This document shows, one piece after another, positions 54,620-64,000 of a stretch of 64,000 nt of DNA. The DNA is from JACMLD01 sp039919885 (GTDB taxonomy: Bacteria > Bacteroidota > Bacteroidia > Chitinophagales > Chitinophagaceae). A model generated the notes under the pieces. The model was given only the letters and a program-made list of their open reading frames with translations, was not told where the DNA came from and did no database searches. The DNA lies in the NCBI GenBank assembly GCA_039919885.1, contig JBDSEV010000043.1, forward strand, positions 18,680 through 82,679, read 5' to 3'. Position numbers and translations under genes: made by a program. Position 1 is the first letter of the stretch, and every line of letters begins with the position of its first letter.

Positions 54620-55621
54620 ATGGCAAAAAAATGGCTGCTTGCAATTCCGATAGTGCTGGCTGCGGGATATTTAATTGGTCCAAGCCCTGCAACACCGGCG
54701 TACCAAAAAGATATGCCGCAGGTACCGGCAAACGCAGGGGCGCTGGAAGCGTATATAAAATCAAATGAAGGTGCCCATAAACTTAAGCCAGACAATGAGG
54801 CAAGAATTATATGGGCCAACGACACTACAAAAAATAAAACAGCTTATTCAATCGTATACCTGCACGGTTTCTCTGCATCGCAGGCGGAGGGCGCGCCCGT
54901 ACATCGAAATATTGCGGCGGCTTTTGGCAGTAATTTGTACCTCAGCCGGTTGGCGGCGCACGGCATTGACACTACGGAGCCCATGATGAATTTAACCGCA
55001 GAAGACAACTGGGCATCTGCAAAGCAGGCGCTCGCCATTGGCAAGCAAATTGGCAACAAAGTAATCCTCATGGGTACTTCTACTGGTGGCACGAATGCAC
55101 TGCAATTAGCAGCAGCTTACCCAAATGAGGTGGCTGCACTGGTATTGCTATCGCCCAATATTGCGATCAACAACGACAAAGCCTGGGTACTCAATAAACA
55201 TTGGGGCGTAACAGTTGCGCAGTGGGTAACGGGCAATGATCATAACATATCGGCTGATACCAGCGCCCTATACCGGCAATATTGGTACTGGCGTTATCCG
55301 TTTAATGGCACGGCTGCGCTGCAGGAAATTATTGCCACGAGCATGGTGCCTGAAACTTTTGCAAAAGTTAAACAACCCGTATTGCTGCTGTATTATTATA
55401 AAGATTCCACCCACCAGGACAATGTAGTGCGGGTGGATGCCATGTTACAGATGTTTGATGAACTGGGCACGCCTGCCGCACTAAAACGAAAAGAGGCAAT
55501 GCCGGCCGCCGGCGATCACGTGCTGGGATCTTACATAAAATCACATGATGTGAACGGGGTACAAAACGCCGTTGGTTTTTTTATGAAAGACATACTGAAA
55601 ATGGACACGATAAAAAAATAA
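54620..55621 (+). CDS. Alpha/beta hydrolase (serine hydrolase), membrane-anchored or exported
   Basis: 333 residues from the ATG at 54620; the frame opens from a TTG at 54596. The N-terminal hydrophobic segment (LLAIPIVLAAGYLI) is a signal anchor. The catalytic pattern comprises YLHGFSAS, the nucleophile elbow MGTSTGGTN with Ser near residue 157, an Asp in YYKDSTHQD and His in AGDHVLGS. Carboxylesterase or lipase activity is likely; no substrate evidence. The palindromic repeats occupy its upstream region. Confidence 0.86.
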   Translation: MAKKWLLAIPIVLAAGYLIGPSPATPAYQKDMPQVPANAGALEAYIKSNEGAHKLKPDNEARIIWANDTTKNKTAYSIVYLHGFSASQAEGAPVHRNIAAAFGSNLYLSRLAAHGIDTTEPMMNLTAEDNWASAKQALAIGKQIGNKVILMGTSTGGTNALQLAAAYPNEVAALVLLSPNIAINNDKAWVLNKHWGVTVAQWVTGNDHNISADTSALYRQYWYWRYPFNGTAALQEIIATSMVPETFAKVKQPVLLLYYYKDSTHQDNVVRVDAMLQMFDELGTPAALKRKEAMPAAGDHVLGSYIKSHDVNGVQNAVGFFMKDILKMDTIKK

Positions 55622-55954
55622 GTTGATACCTGGCAATGTACAACGTACCCACTGCGCACGCATTTAAATTGGTTTAACATGGCGCGCTTCCAGGGTTATT
55701 GTTAGCAAATCAGCAGTCAAATACGGACGCAACAACCGCAGCGTCCCACCATGCACATGCCTTCAGCACAAAATACCGGCAAATCAATGTTGTGCCTATT
55801 TCTCCTCAAGACATGTACTTTAAAACGGTTTACACAAAGCAGTATACACTAACGGGAATAAGAAAGCGTAGAAACTGTCAGCAAAAAGTTCCTGCTTTTT
55901 AAGGGACAACTATTTTTATTAGGACAGTCTGCTATTCAAACAACCCCAAAATAA
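55622..55954. other. Intergenic region, no confident gene
   Basis: A plus-strand frame at 55699-55902 (67 codons, Ala/His- and Tyr/Lys-rich) has no motif, no promoter and a composition unlike its neighbours, so it is not called. Nothing else stands out. Confidence 0.5.
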
Positions 55955-55982
55955 AACAGCCCCGGCATTTGCCAGGGCTGTT
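55955..55982 (-). terminator. Terminator of the T9SS esterase gene
   Basis: On the minus strand AACAGCCC-x-GG pairs with CC-x-GGGCTGTT over a 6-base loop with one mismatch, followed by TTATTTT. It starts about 20 bases after the stop codon at 56002. Confidence 0.75.
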
Positions 55983-56001
55983 GGTTATTCTTGGTTTTAT
56001 T

Positions 56002-59000
56002 CTAATGTTGTCTTATAAACTTCTTGGTCACAAACTCGTCGCTCAGCTGCACCTGTACCATATAGATGCCTGATGGTACATTTGCAACATCCAGGTTAAC
56101 AAAGTTACTGCCAGCTGTCAGGTTAACTTTTTGCTGCAGCAATACTTTGCCGTCTACACCCATAATCTGTACCGTTGTTTTAGTGCTCTGCTGTACGTTT
56201 ACTGCAAGTACCAGCGTAGCACCTACTACAGGGTTTGGTCTTACCTGCACATTGGCACCACTGGTAGTTATTTTCACTGTTTTTACAACACTGTACTCGC
56301 TCTTGCCGTCCTTGTCAATCCTGCGGATGCGATAGTAATGCAAGCCTGCTGCCAGTCCGTTATCAGTAAAGCTGTATTTGTTTTCGCCGGAATTGTTATT
56401 GGCGGTCACACTGCCGGTAACGCTATAGCTAACACCATTGAAAGAATGCTCCACCACATAACGGTCAACATTCATTTCGTCGCTTGTTTTCCAGTTCAGT
56501 ACGCCGTTGCCGTTTACTGCTTCTGCAGTAAAGCCAAGCCAGATAGCAGGCAGCAACGCTGAATTCTTCAGTGTTAATATGGTAAATACAACACCGTTGT
56601 TTAATACCGCGCCGGAGAAATTGATTTTTTTGCCGGACGCGCTGGTAGCATTATAGAATGAAATGGTACCATCGTTAAAGTTGCCATTTCCGTCATTGTC
56701 GATCATCAGTGCGTAATTGAACACTGCGGAACCACCTGCCTGGTTTTTCAGGCCGGTCGTATCAAAGCTGATATCCACCGCGCCAACACCGCCCGTATTC
56801 ACCACTTTCCATTCCCTGTTGATTCTTGTGCTACCCACAGCCAACGGTATAGCAGCGCCGGGCGCTATAACAGATTGCGTTAACGGCGCACCATCATTGC
56901 CTATTACCAGGAACCGATTGTTCAGCAACGGGGTGTTTGTTGACAGCACCAGGTTGCCTTTTGCTGACTGGCCCGTGCCATCGCCGGTGCCGGTATTAAT
57001 GCTGTTTGATTTAGCCTGTGCGAGACCGGAAGCACTGTCTGTGCCAATACCGAATACATCATTTTGATAAGTAGTGTCGCCTGTCCAGTAAACCGTTCCA
57101 TTGTAGGCGGTATAATTGCGCGCAGTGGTAGTATTACCAAGTGTAGTACCATATTTCAACGCCAGGTAAGATTCTATTTTATTTTCTGTTGCTGTATTGA
57201 TGGTTGTATCCAGTGCATAAATGATTTCCGCAATGCTACCATTGAACTGGCCATTTGTGCCGGTTTCTGGCGCGCCTAACCTGAAATCTCCATTAGTGCC
57301 GGTGAAATTGGTAGTGGCACCAGTTGAACCAACGAGTATACCGTTTTTGCGGATATCCTGTTTGTTGCCGTCGCCCGTTGCATTAGAGGCGTCTTTGCTG
57401 AACGTCCATAAGGTTGTTTTATTCGCTTCATTTACACCATTTGCGGTAGTCAAAATATTGGCACCCAAACCGGCTGTGAAGGTGATAGCGCCACTAGCAG
57501 TCGACTTTACATTGAAATTATTAGTACCCTGTCGCTCGGAAAATAAGGTTTGCACCTGGTTAACGTTGTTAAACTTGGCTACAACATACACATGCGCGGC
57601 GTTGTGAACAGTAGCGCCAGCAAATCCGTTTGTTACATAATTGTACTTGCTGGTAGCAGCGTTGTACGTCACCACGGGGTTGAAGTTGATGGCATTGGCT
57701 GCGTCTTTTCTCAACACAGGCACCTGGTTAATAAGGCTCTGCTGTAAATTGTTTCCGTTTACATCACTGTTGCTCCACAAAGCTACGATGCTGCTATCTG
57801 TGCCAGGAAGAATATCCGCCTTTGCCCAAAGGCGCGCATCGATGCCGCCCGGCATGGGTACAATTTTAGATTTCACCAAAGAGATCTCATCCAGTACAAA
57901 ATCATTTCCGTTCCCGGAGGTATTATTGTTTGTAATAGCAATTTCTGCATTGGTATTGCCGCCGGAGTTCCATACGAAACTGTATTTCTTCCAACTGGTG
58001 TTTCCAACCCATATCGTTTGTGCGCCAACTGGTGTTAACGCTGCATTGTTAATTTTGGGGATAAGCTGGGTAACCGTGTTTGTGGCAGTGCCAGGATCGG
58101 CACGCTGGTTACCGATATAGAAACTCAGGGTATAATTCGTATTTGCAGTAACATTTGCAGGGAAATACGTTCTCCATACCTGGTCGCCGGCAAAATAACC
58201 ACAAACAGTCTGACCGTTAAGCGTATGCTGGGTTGAAGTATTATTCAACATGAATTTGCCGCCCTGGACGCCCCTTGCATCCTGGCTAAATACTTCCGTA
58301 CCATTCACAAATATTCCGTTCTGGCATTCCACATTCCCTTTAAAATAGGGTGAGTTACCTCCATTTGGACCGGCGGAAAAAGTAATGTACTGGTTGATTT
58401 GCGGGCCTTCAAAATGTTCCACAAATGCGGTATCCGTTGTACACGCTTTTGTAGTAACAACAATTGGGTTAGGGCTATAATCCGACCAGTTTGATGTGTT
58501 GGTGCGCTTGAAGCGGGCACGGTACCTGCCTGTTTGGGTGGCGGTATAAGTATATGTATTGGCACCTGCTATATTGGTAAATACACCACTGATCTCCCGT
58601 TGCCATTCATATGCGAAAAAACCAGGAGTAAGACCCATTTTTACACTAATAGGCGCACCTGAACAAAATTCAGTATTTTGATAATAAACCAGCGGTTGTG
58701 CTTTGTGTGCGGCATTCCAGTATTGCAAACGTATGTTTTTACCGTAAATATCGTTTTGTATCCACTGCTTAGACCAGCTGCTATGGTCACCCGTAGGGAA
58801 ATAACTCATAAACATATTGCCGCCCTTGCCGGCGAAAAGGTCGCGGTTATTTAACACAGTAGTTGGGTCAGGAAAGTCGTCCTCTCCGCCTGCAGCCATC
58901 CAGATAGGTACTTGTACAAAGTTATCAATGTACGCATTGACGTCCTGTATAAACCTTGGGTTGGAGCTGATAACAGAAGCAATCCGTTTTGGAAATAACC

Positions 59001-59625
59001 TGGCATAATTAACACTGCCGAAACCGCCGGCCGATAAGCCCATGGTAATAACGCGGTCCGGATCCAATCCATTGTATTGCTCCATTATATCCAGAATGCC
59101 GTTTATAGGGGGGATAGTATTATCGTCCCAGGTAGCACCGGCACCTTGATTGTTTACCAGTAATTGCGGAAACAACAGGAAGCCATTCCACCGGCCCGCC
59201 TCAATATCGGTTTCAAAAATTTCTGCACCCCAGTACAATTGGTCTTGGTTCTCGCGGTCTATTACATTGGTATTATTAGCATTGGAAATTGATGCTGCCT
59301 CGCCTGCTCCGTGTAAAAAAACTATCATGGGATATTTAACACCCACGGTATAATTTTTTGGAAAACGAAGACGGAACGACATGCTACCCCAGCGGTAAGA
59401 TTTAAAATCGTTCTGGAAGCTACCTATCCTGCCTGGTTTCTGACTCGGGTCATGTACCCACTTTTGCATAACGTTGGCACCCACAGGGGTGGGGTTGGTA
59501 AGTGATCCAGCCGGCGATGCGGCGTTGTAAATATAATTTCCATCATCGATGGAAATTACGTCTTGTGCAAATGCAGCACCCGACAAAAACAGGACAGTTA
59601 AGATAAGGAGTAGACGCTGGTACAT
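56002..59625 (-). CDS. Large T9SS-secreted multidomain esterase (PHB-depolymerase-like catalytic domain)
   Basis: 1207 residues with a signal peptide (up to GAAFA). Residues about 70-310 form an esterase domain: FLHGAGEAAS, the nucleophile elbow MGLSAGGFG near residue 198, an acidic loop AAGGEDDFPDP, and His in PTGDHSSWS. Next come an Ig-like part, a carbohydrate-binding-like beta module (about 430-610), a concanavalin/LamG-like module (about 640-850, ESYLALKYGTTL typical of Bacteroidota surface proteins), a fibronectin-like part, and a C-terminal type IX sorting domain (VRPNPVVGATLVL, GIYMVQVQLSDEFVTKKFIR). Likely a secreted polyester or acetyl-polysaccharide esterase. Confidence 0.87.
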   Translation of the reverse strand: MYQRLLLILTVLFLSGAAFAQDVISIDDGNYIYNAASPAGSLTNPTPVGANVMQKWVHDPSQKPGRIGSFQNDFKSYRWGSMSFRLRFPKNYTVGVKYPMIVFLHGAGEAASISNANNTNVIDRENQDQLYWGAEIFETDIEAGRWNGFLLFPQLLVNNQGAGATWDDNTIPPINGILDIMEQYNGLDPDRVITMGLSAGGFGSVNYARLFPKRIASVISSNPRFIQDVNAYIDNFVQVPIWMAAGGEDDFPDPTTVLNNRDLFAGKGGNMFMSYFPTGDHSSWSKQWIQNDIYGKNIRLQYWNAAHKAQPLVYYQNTEFCSGAPISVKMGLTPGFFAYEWQREISGVFTNIAGANTYTYTATQTGRYRARFKRTNTSNWSDYSPNPIVVTTKACTTDTAFVEHFEGPQINQYITFSAGPNGGNSPYFKGNVECQNGIFVNGTEVFSQDARGVQGGKFMLNNTSTQHTLNGQTVCGYFAGDQVWRTYFPANVTANTNYTLSFYIGNQRADPGTATNTVTQLIPKINNAALTPVGAQTIWVGNTSWKKYSFVWNSGGNTNAEIAITNNNTSGNGNDFVLDEISLVKSKIVPMPGGIDARLWAKADILPGTDSSIVALWSNSDVNGNNLQQSLINQVPVLRKDAANAINFNPVVTYNAATSKYNYVTNGFAGATVHNAAHVYVVAKFNNVNQVQTLFSERQGTNNFNVKSTASGAITFTAGLGANILTTANGVNEANKTTLWTFSKDASNATGDGNKQDIRKNGILVGSTGATTNFTGTNGDFRLGAPETGTNGQFNGSIAEIIYALDTTINTATENKIESYLALKYGTTLGNTTTARNYTAYNGTVYWTGDTTYQNDVFGIGTDSASGLAQAKSNSINTGTGDGTGQSAKGNLVLSTNTPLLNNRFLVIGNDGAPLTQSVIAPGAAIPLAVGSTRINREWKVVNTGGVGAVDISFDTTGLKNQAGGSAVFNYALMIDNDGNGNFNDGTISFYNATSASGKKINFSGAVLNNGVVFTILTLKNSALLPAIWLGFTAEAVNGNGVLNWKTSDEMNVDRYVVEHSFNGVSYSVTGSVTANNNSGENKYSFTDNGLAAGLHYYRIRRIDKDGKSEYSVVKTVKITTSGANVQVRPNPVVGATLVLAVNVQQSTKTTVQIMGVDGKVLLQQKVNLTAGSNFVNLDVANVPSGIYMVQVQLSDEFVTKKFIRQH

Positions 59626-60084
59626 AACTAAATGTTGTTTCTTTTAGATTAATGACAGATTGAAGTAAGTCGGCGGCAATCCGAAGGATGTGGAATTGAA
59701 AAAACCAGCTTTTAGAGGATATTAAACAAAGTATGTTTGAAATGGCTTTGTTATCAGATGTATTGGAGGGTTATCAACGCTTGCCAGGTAAAGGCAAATT
59801 GGATATTAGGAGAGTAAAGCTATAAATAAAATTGAAAGATCAAAAGGCCCTGCCGACAATTTTACTCATATTAAACGAAAAGTTTATACAATCAGTTGGT
59901 TGTGACGGCATAAAAATTTGGCGAAAGATAAAAAATTCCTGCGTTATTAACAAAATAGTGCTGATTTAATTGCTCAGACAACGACAGCGGCTTATTCGCT
60001 GCGGGGTAGTGCCGCAGCATTTTAAAATACCTTGTTGCGTCTGGCCGGTATCTTTTCGTTAATTTGTCACCAAAAGCTTGATAT
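59626..60084. other. Intergenic region, divergent promoters
   Basis: AT-rich region between the divergent esterase and fabH genes. Upstream of fabH TTAATTTG (60058-60065) is one base short of the TAnnTTTG consensus. No ORF of interest, no repeat. Confidence 0.4.
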
Positions 60085-61134
60085 ATGAGGCGCAGTAAAA
60101 TTGCCGGAATTGGCAGCTACCTACCCGCGAACGTTTTTACCAATGAAGATCTTACGCGGTTTATGGAAACCAGTGACGCCTGGATACAGGAACGGACCGG
60201 CATCAAAGAGCGCAGGTATGCCGACCGGACCGGCGAAACGACCACTACCATGGGTGTGGCTGCCGCCAACATTGCCATTGAACGGGCGGGCATTACCGCG
60301 CAGGATATTGATTTTATCGTTTTTGCTACCCTTAGCCCGGATTATTATTTTCCCGGGTGCGGGGTATTGTTACAGCGGGCAATGAAAATGAAAGAAATCG
60401 GCGCCCTCGATGTTCGCAACCAGTGCAGCGGGTTCTTGTATGCCATTAGCGTGGCCGACCAGTTTATTAAAACAGGCATGTATAAGAACATACTGGTGGT
60501 GGGCAGCGAAAAGCATTCTTTTGGGCTGGACTTCAGCACCCGGGGCAGGAATGTATCGGTGATATTTGGAGATGGAGCCGGCGCGGTAGTATTGCAACCC
60601 ACGGAAAATCCCCAACAAGGCATATTGAGCACCCACCTGCACAGCGATGGTGCAAGCGCAGAAATATTGGCGATGTTCAATCCAGGTACGCACGCCAACC
60701 ACTGGACAGACCAAAAACTGGCCGACTTTAATGAAGCGGAAATGGCAGATATGTTTATGAGCAATGCGATGGTGGACAACGCCCAGAATTTTCCAAATAT
60801 GGACGGCCCGGCGGTTTTTAAAAAAGCGGTGGTCAAGTTTCCGGAAGTGATTATGGAAGCACTGGCTGCCAACGGGCTTCAGTCAACCGACATTGATATG
60901 CTGATACCCCACCAGGCCAACCTGCGCATCAGTCAGTTTGTGCAGCAAAAGCTCGGGTTGCGGGATGACCAGGTACACAATAACATTCAAAAATATGGCA
61001 ATACCACGGCTGCGTCCGTACCCATTGCTTTGTGCGAAGCGTGGGAAGAAGGCAAGGTAAAAGAAGGCGACCTGGTTTGCCTGGCTGCATTTGGCAGCGG
61101 TTTTACGTGGGCAAGTGCTTTGCTGCGGTGGTAA
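60085..61134 (+). CDS. fabH: 3-oxoacyl-ACP synthase III (KAS III)
   Basis: 349 residues; starts fatty acid synthesis by condensing an acyl-CoA primer with malonyl-ACP. The catalytic triad is Cys in DVRNQCSGF near residue 113, His in IPHQANLRIS near residue 272 and Asn in KYGNTTAAS near residue 308. GDGAGAVVL and AFGSGFTWA are also conserved. It is slightly longer than E. coli FabH (317), with an insert around residues 205-240 (HANHWTDQKL), a common form in Bacteroidota. This is the KasIII-like group with broad chain-length use. Confidence 0.93.
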   Translation: MRRSKIAGIGSYLPANVFTNEDLTRFMETSDAWIQERTGIKERRYADRTGETTTTMGVAAANIAIERAGITAQDIDFIVFATLSPDYYFPGCGVLLQRAMKMKEIGALDVRNQCSGFLYAISVADQFIKTGMYKNILVVGSEKHSFGLDFSTRGRNVSVIFGDGAGAVVLQPTENPQQGILSTHLHSDGASAEILAMFNPGTHANHWTDQKLADFNEAEMADMFMSNAMVDNAQNFPNMDGPAVFKKAVVKFPEVIMEALAANGLQSTDIDMLIPHQANLRISQFVQQKLGLRDDQVHNNIQKYGNTTAASVPIALCEAWEEGKVKEGDLVCLAAFGSGFTWASALLRW

Positions 61135-61239
61135 GCACGTAAGCAATTTGAAAAAGCAGGCGTGCTGTGCGGTTGGTTCATACGATATCCAACAATAATT
61201 CATTGGTGCTGCGGAAACGCGCATCTTGTATAATAATTT

Positions 61240-62139
61240 ATGCAGAGAAAATTTATCTTCCTTGTAAACCCGGTATCCGGCGGTGGGTCTAAGCAGGCGT
61301 TGCCCGATATGATTGAAGCGGCAGCAAAAAAATATGCCGCCAATTACCGGATACTGCCTACCGTTGAAAGCGGTGATTACCATTTTGTAAAACAAAAAAT
61401 AAAAGAAGAAAATTATACCGATGTGGTTATTTGCGGGGGAGACGGTTCCGTAAATACGGTGGTACAGGATCTGCGTGAAACGGGTGTGCATTTTGGTATT
61501 GTGCCCCTTGGCTCCGGCAACGGACTTGCGCTCAGCGCAAAAATTCCAAAAAACACTTCAAAAGCCCTGGATCTTATTTTTACGGGAAACGCTTCCTATA
61601 TCGATGGATTTAAAATCAATCAATCGTTTGCATGTATGCTTTGCGGGCTAGGTTTTGATGCGCAGGTGGCACATGATTTTGCACAGCAAAAAAAGCGCGG
61701 GTTGATAACGTATGCGCAACAATCGATAAAAAATTTCTTTACCGCCAAACCGTATTCTTTTGAAATCAATCTCGGCGAAACCAAATTTACAACAGAAGCG
61801 TATTTTATCAGCATTGCCAACAGCAACCAGTTTGGCAACCAGGTTACCATTGCACCGAAGGCAAGTTTGAGCGACGGGTTACTTGATATTGTGGTCGTTA
61901 GAAAAATGAGCAAGGCACAGTTGCCGATTGCTGTACTCGACCAGATTGCAGGGCGTAACCGGGTAGCGGATCCCAAGCACCTGAAAAAATCGGGTATTAT
62001 TTACCTGCAGTCCGACAGGCTCACCATAAAAAATACCGATGCTGCGCCACTGCATGTAGACGGAGAACCCAGGGAAACTGCCAAACAGTTCAGCATCCAG
62101 GTGATACCCAATTGTTTCAAACTAATCCAGGCAAAATAA
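61240..62139 (+). CDS. Diacylglycerol kinase family lipid kinase (YegS/BmrU-like)
   Basis: 299 residues. The ATP-binding N-domain shows FLVNPVSGGGSK near residue 10, VICGGDGSVN near residue 67 with the GGDGT-like catalytic loop, and PLGSGNGLALS. The C-domain has a beta-sandwich with the PLHVDGEP signature for the DAGK fold. It likely phosphorylates diacylglycerol, a sphingoid base or another lipid; Bacteroidota make sphingolipids, so a sphingoid base is a possibility. Downstream of fabH by about 100 bases, same strand. Confidence 0.9.
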   Translation: MQRKFIFLVNPVSGGGSKQALPDMIEAAAKKYAANYRILPTVESGDYHFVKQKIKEENYTDVVICGGDGSVNTVVQDLRETGVHFGIVPLGSGNGLALSAKIPKNTSKALDLIFTGNASYIDGFKINQSFACMLCGLGFDAQVAHDFAQQKKRGLITYAQQSIKNFFTAKPYSFEINLGETKFTTEAYFISIANSNQFGNQVTIAPKASLSDGLLDIVVVRKMSKAQLPIAVLDQIAGRNRVADPKHLKKSGIIYLQSDRLTIKNTDAAPLHVDGEPRETAKQFSIQVIPNCFKLIQAK

Positions 62140-62210
62140 AAATATAGGTAACCGGTACAGCCAGGTTGAGTAATGAGCGGTATTGCCACGCGAAACGCAG
62201 GTTGCTTCGC

Positions 62211-64000
62211 TTACCGGGCAGCATTACGCGCACTGTCCTGTTTCAGCATATCTTTAAAAGACGCAAACCCCCTGGTGTTGTCATCATTTTCCAAAGCTTC
62301 CAGTATGTTTATTTTTTCCCGCTGGGTGAGGTGAAAATTGAGTGCGGCTTTAGCATCGGCAGTTTTGGCGGCGTACTGGAAAGAAATTTTGAATAATTTA
62401 TTGTCCATCACCTGCTGGGTAAGTCCAAACGAATTATCCTGGTTGAATTCCTGCATTTTATACCAGTTGTATTGCAGCAGCAACATGGGCTTTGTTGCAA
62501 GTTCGGAGATATCGCCCGACTCAAACGGATCGTCCCAGCCACCGGATTTGCGATCACGTATTTGCAGCATTACCACCCCTGCTGTATTTTCTTTCAGCCA
62601 GTCCTGGAAAACGTCGGTGAAACGCAACGCCGTTTCCAGCCCGTAGTTATCACGCAGGCCTGCATCCATTACATCAATCACTGGTTTGGAGGGAAGCCAT
62701 ACATTCGGTAACACGTATGGAAAAGTGGCATTCATGCGAAGGGCAGTCAGCAGCCGCATATTCATGGGGTCCTGTTTTGCAAACAATGCAGCAAAGTCTA
62801 CGTCATCCGGGTCGGGTATTGCGGCCCGGTTGCTATCGTAGTGCGGCATCATCAAAAAACTAACGGGCTGTGTGCTGATGATCATTTTTCTGCCATCGCG
62901 TGTAATCACTGCATTGAACATCATCATTGGCGTCTTCGCATTCCATTCGTCTTTGGCAATGTCTTTAAGTTGGCGGTCCAGTAGGTTGCGGGTATTTTCG
63001 CGCAGCTTTTCTTCGAAAGCATAGCCGCGATCTTTGATATAAAAATAATTGCCGATCTTAAATTTTTGTGCGGGTGCGGCGAGGTCCCTGGCCACGAAAG
63101 AAGAAAAAGTAGGATTCAGCAGATCTTTAGAAATATCATCTACATACTTGTTGCTGTAGAGGTATAGATTTTTTCCTGCTGCTCTTTCCCGGGCAAGTTC
63201 GCGGTAGTACGCAGCGCCCAGCATACCACCGGATGCGCCGGTAATAAGAAAAGTTTTATCCATTAGCTTTCCGCCGCATAAACTGTCCAGCCGTTGCAAA
63301 ATGCTCAGGGTAAATGTTGCACTGCGGGTACCACCGCCGCTTACATTAATGATAAACAGGTAAGGTTTATCTTCTTTTTGTTTCTTCTTCCAGTTTTCCA
63401 GTACCTGGGTCAGCTGCTTTTTATCATGCGCCATACGTTCAGGAGTACAAAGCGCTTTTAATCCTTCCCGGCTGTAATCGGCGCGTTCAATGTTTTTGGA
63501 ATAGTTCAACCCATATGCTTTATTGGTTGGGTCAATGACTTCGTACTTGTACAAAATATTAAGTGCCACTACCAGCAATACAAAAAACGGAACACTCCAG
63601 CTTTGTAAAAAATAAGAAAATGCGCCTGCTACAGACACCAGTATAGCAAAAAATAATGTGATGCTGGCAGCAGCGGGTAGTTGAAATACATGGTGGTCGA
63701 GAAAAAATCCTACGGTTATTAAAAAAAGAAACGCAATGAACACAGACAGCATCGCTGCAAAATTATGCCTGCTGAAAACGGTGTCGATAAAGAGCGCGCT
63801 ATAATGTGCAACGTCACGTACCGGGCGAACCTTAAAAGGACTGTTGAGGTAGGAGGTAACTTTTATTAGCCGACTGCCGCCGCTGGTGAGCGCTACTTGG
63901 GGCCGAAATGCCGTTTTAAATTCATTGGGATTGTTAATAATGGTTGCCATGCGCTCGGTGATACTGCGGTCTGCGCGAAAAAAATAGAGAAATGATACGG
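62211..64000 (-). CDS. Patatin-like phospholipase family membrane protein, N-terminus beyond the right edge
   Basis: The reverse frame stays open to the window edge, so the true start may lie outside; an ATG is present at 63950 (579 residues from there). Four hydrophobic segments (about residues 45-140 from that ATG) precede a patatin domain: INVSGGGTRSATF (oxyanion GGGxR), the nucleophile elbow ITGASGGMLG with Ser near residue 242, and the catalytic Asp in DAGLRDNYGLE near residue 428. The Ser-Asp dyad is complete. Likely an inner membrane phospholipase facing the cytosol or periplasm. Confidence 0.8.
   Translation of the reverse strand, partial: VSFLYFFRADRSITERMATIINNPNEFKTAFRPQVALTSGGSRLIKVTSYLNSPFKVRPVRDVAHYSALFIDTVFSRHNFAAMLSVFIAFLFLITVGFFLDHHVFQLPAAASITLFFAILVSVAGAFSYFLQSWSVPFFVLLVVALNILYKYEVIDPTNKAYGLNYSKNIERADYSREGLKALCTPERMAHDKKQLTQVLENWKKKQKEDKPYLFIINVSGGGTRSATFTLSILQRLDSLCGGKLMDKTFLITGASGGMLGAAYYRELARERAAGKNLYLYSNKYVDDISKDLLNPTFSSFVARDLAAPAQKFKIGNYFYIKDRGYAFEEKLRENTRNLLDRQLKDIAKDEWNAKTPMMMFNAVITRDGRKMIISTQPVSFLMMPHYDSNRAAIPDPDDVDFAALFAKQDPMNMRLLTALRMNATFPYVLPNVWLPSKPVIDVMDAGLRDNYGLETALRFTDVFQDWLKENTAGVVMLQIRDRKSGGWDDPFESGDISELATKPMLLLQYNWYKMQEFNQDNSFGLTQQVMDNKLFKISFQYAAKTADAKAALNFHLTQREKINILEALENDDNTRGFASFKDMLKQDSARNAAR

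Noticed and set aside
55699..55902. 67-codon ORF after the alpha/beta hydrolase
   Set aside because: Unusual composition, no motif, no promoter.

Overview
The window is chromosomal DNA from a member of the Bacteroidota, most likely a Chitinophagaceae-type soil or freshwater bacterium. The evidence is lineage-typical genes (S46 dipeptidyl peptidase, DUF5687 ABC permease, MnmD, FtsB/DivIC-like protein, a type IX secretion C-terminal sorting domain on a giant esterase), lipoprotein signals of the SxC type, promoters of the TAnnTTTG (-7) class, and no recognisable Shine-Dalgarno sequences. Most of the window is ordinary core genome. No rRNA, tRNA, CRISPR, prophage or transposase gene was seen.

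Layout. 1-4.9 kb: end of a redoxin-type lipoprotein-like gene, a small unknown, rlmD, and a two-gene ABC exporter. 4.9-5.7 kb: a G-poor stretch of about 50-nt degenerate repeats ending in a terminator, plus a 58-codon reverse ORF. 5.8-11.6 kb: a tripartite RND efflux operon (outer membrane factor, pump, lipoprotein adaptor). 11.6-13.4 kb: a six-copy array of nested palindromic elements. 13.4-14.6 kb: asd with what looks like a complete transcription-attenuation leader. 14.7-19.6 kb: lamin-tail protein, M13 peptidase, PfkB kinase. 19.8-26.5 kb: a ruined phenylacetate (paa) locus: an intact TetR regulator, a broken paaE, then a paaA start fused to a paaC tail (paaB gone), then intact paaD and paaG. 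An ArsR/P450 pair and a GH30 glycosidase sit between the two halves. The same palindromic operator remains in front of tetR and of the dead paaA. 27-41 kb: obgE, S46 peptidase, hydrolases, a DNA glycosylase, mnmD, amidohydrolase, cysS, and a nuclease/rhomboid/rhomboid operon whose second rhomboid lacks the catalytic serine. 41-52 kb: DUF2461, a NUMOD4/HNH protein, ligA, a luciferase-like oxidoreductase, a mini ABC module, a Pmp3-like protein, a NrtR-like regulator that has lost its Nudix core, ftsB-like, GNAT, enolase. 52-64 kb: membrane acetyltransferase, two copies of a second nested-palindrome family, alpha/beta hydrolase, a 1207-residue T9SS esterase, fabH, a lipid kinase and a patatin-like phospholipase running off the right edge.

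How genes work together. Clear transcription units are the DUF5687/ATPase pair, the RND trio, the rhomboid-rhomboid-nuclease run, the coupled 102-residue membrane protein plus ATPase (ATGA overlap), and, historically, tetR-paaE and paaABCDG under one TetR-type operator. The strongest leads are the asd attenuator with mutually exclusive hairpins, the fossil paa regulon with preserved operators, the two unrelated repeat families sharing one four-module architecture, and the in-frame Nudix-less NrtR homologue.
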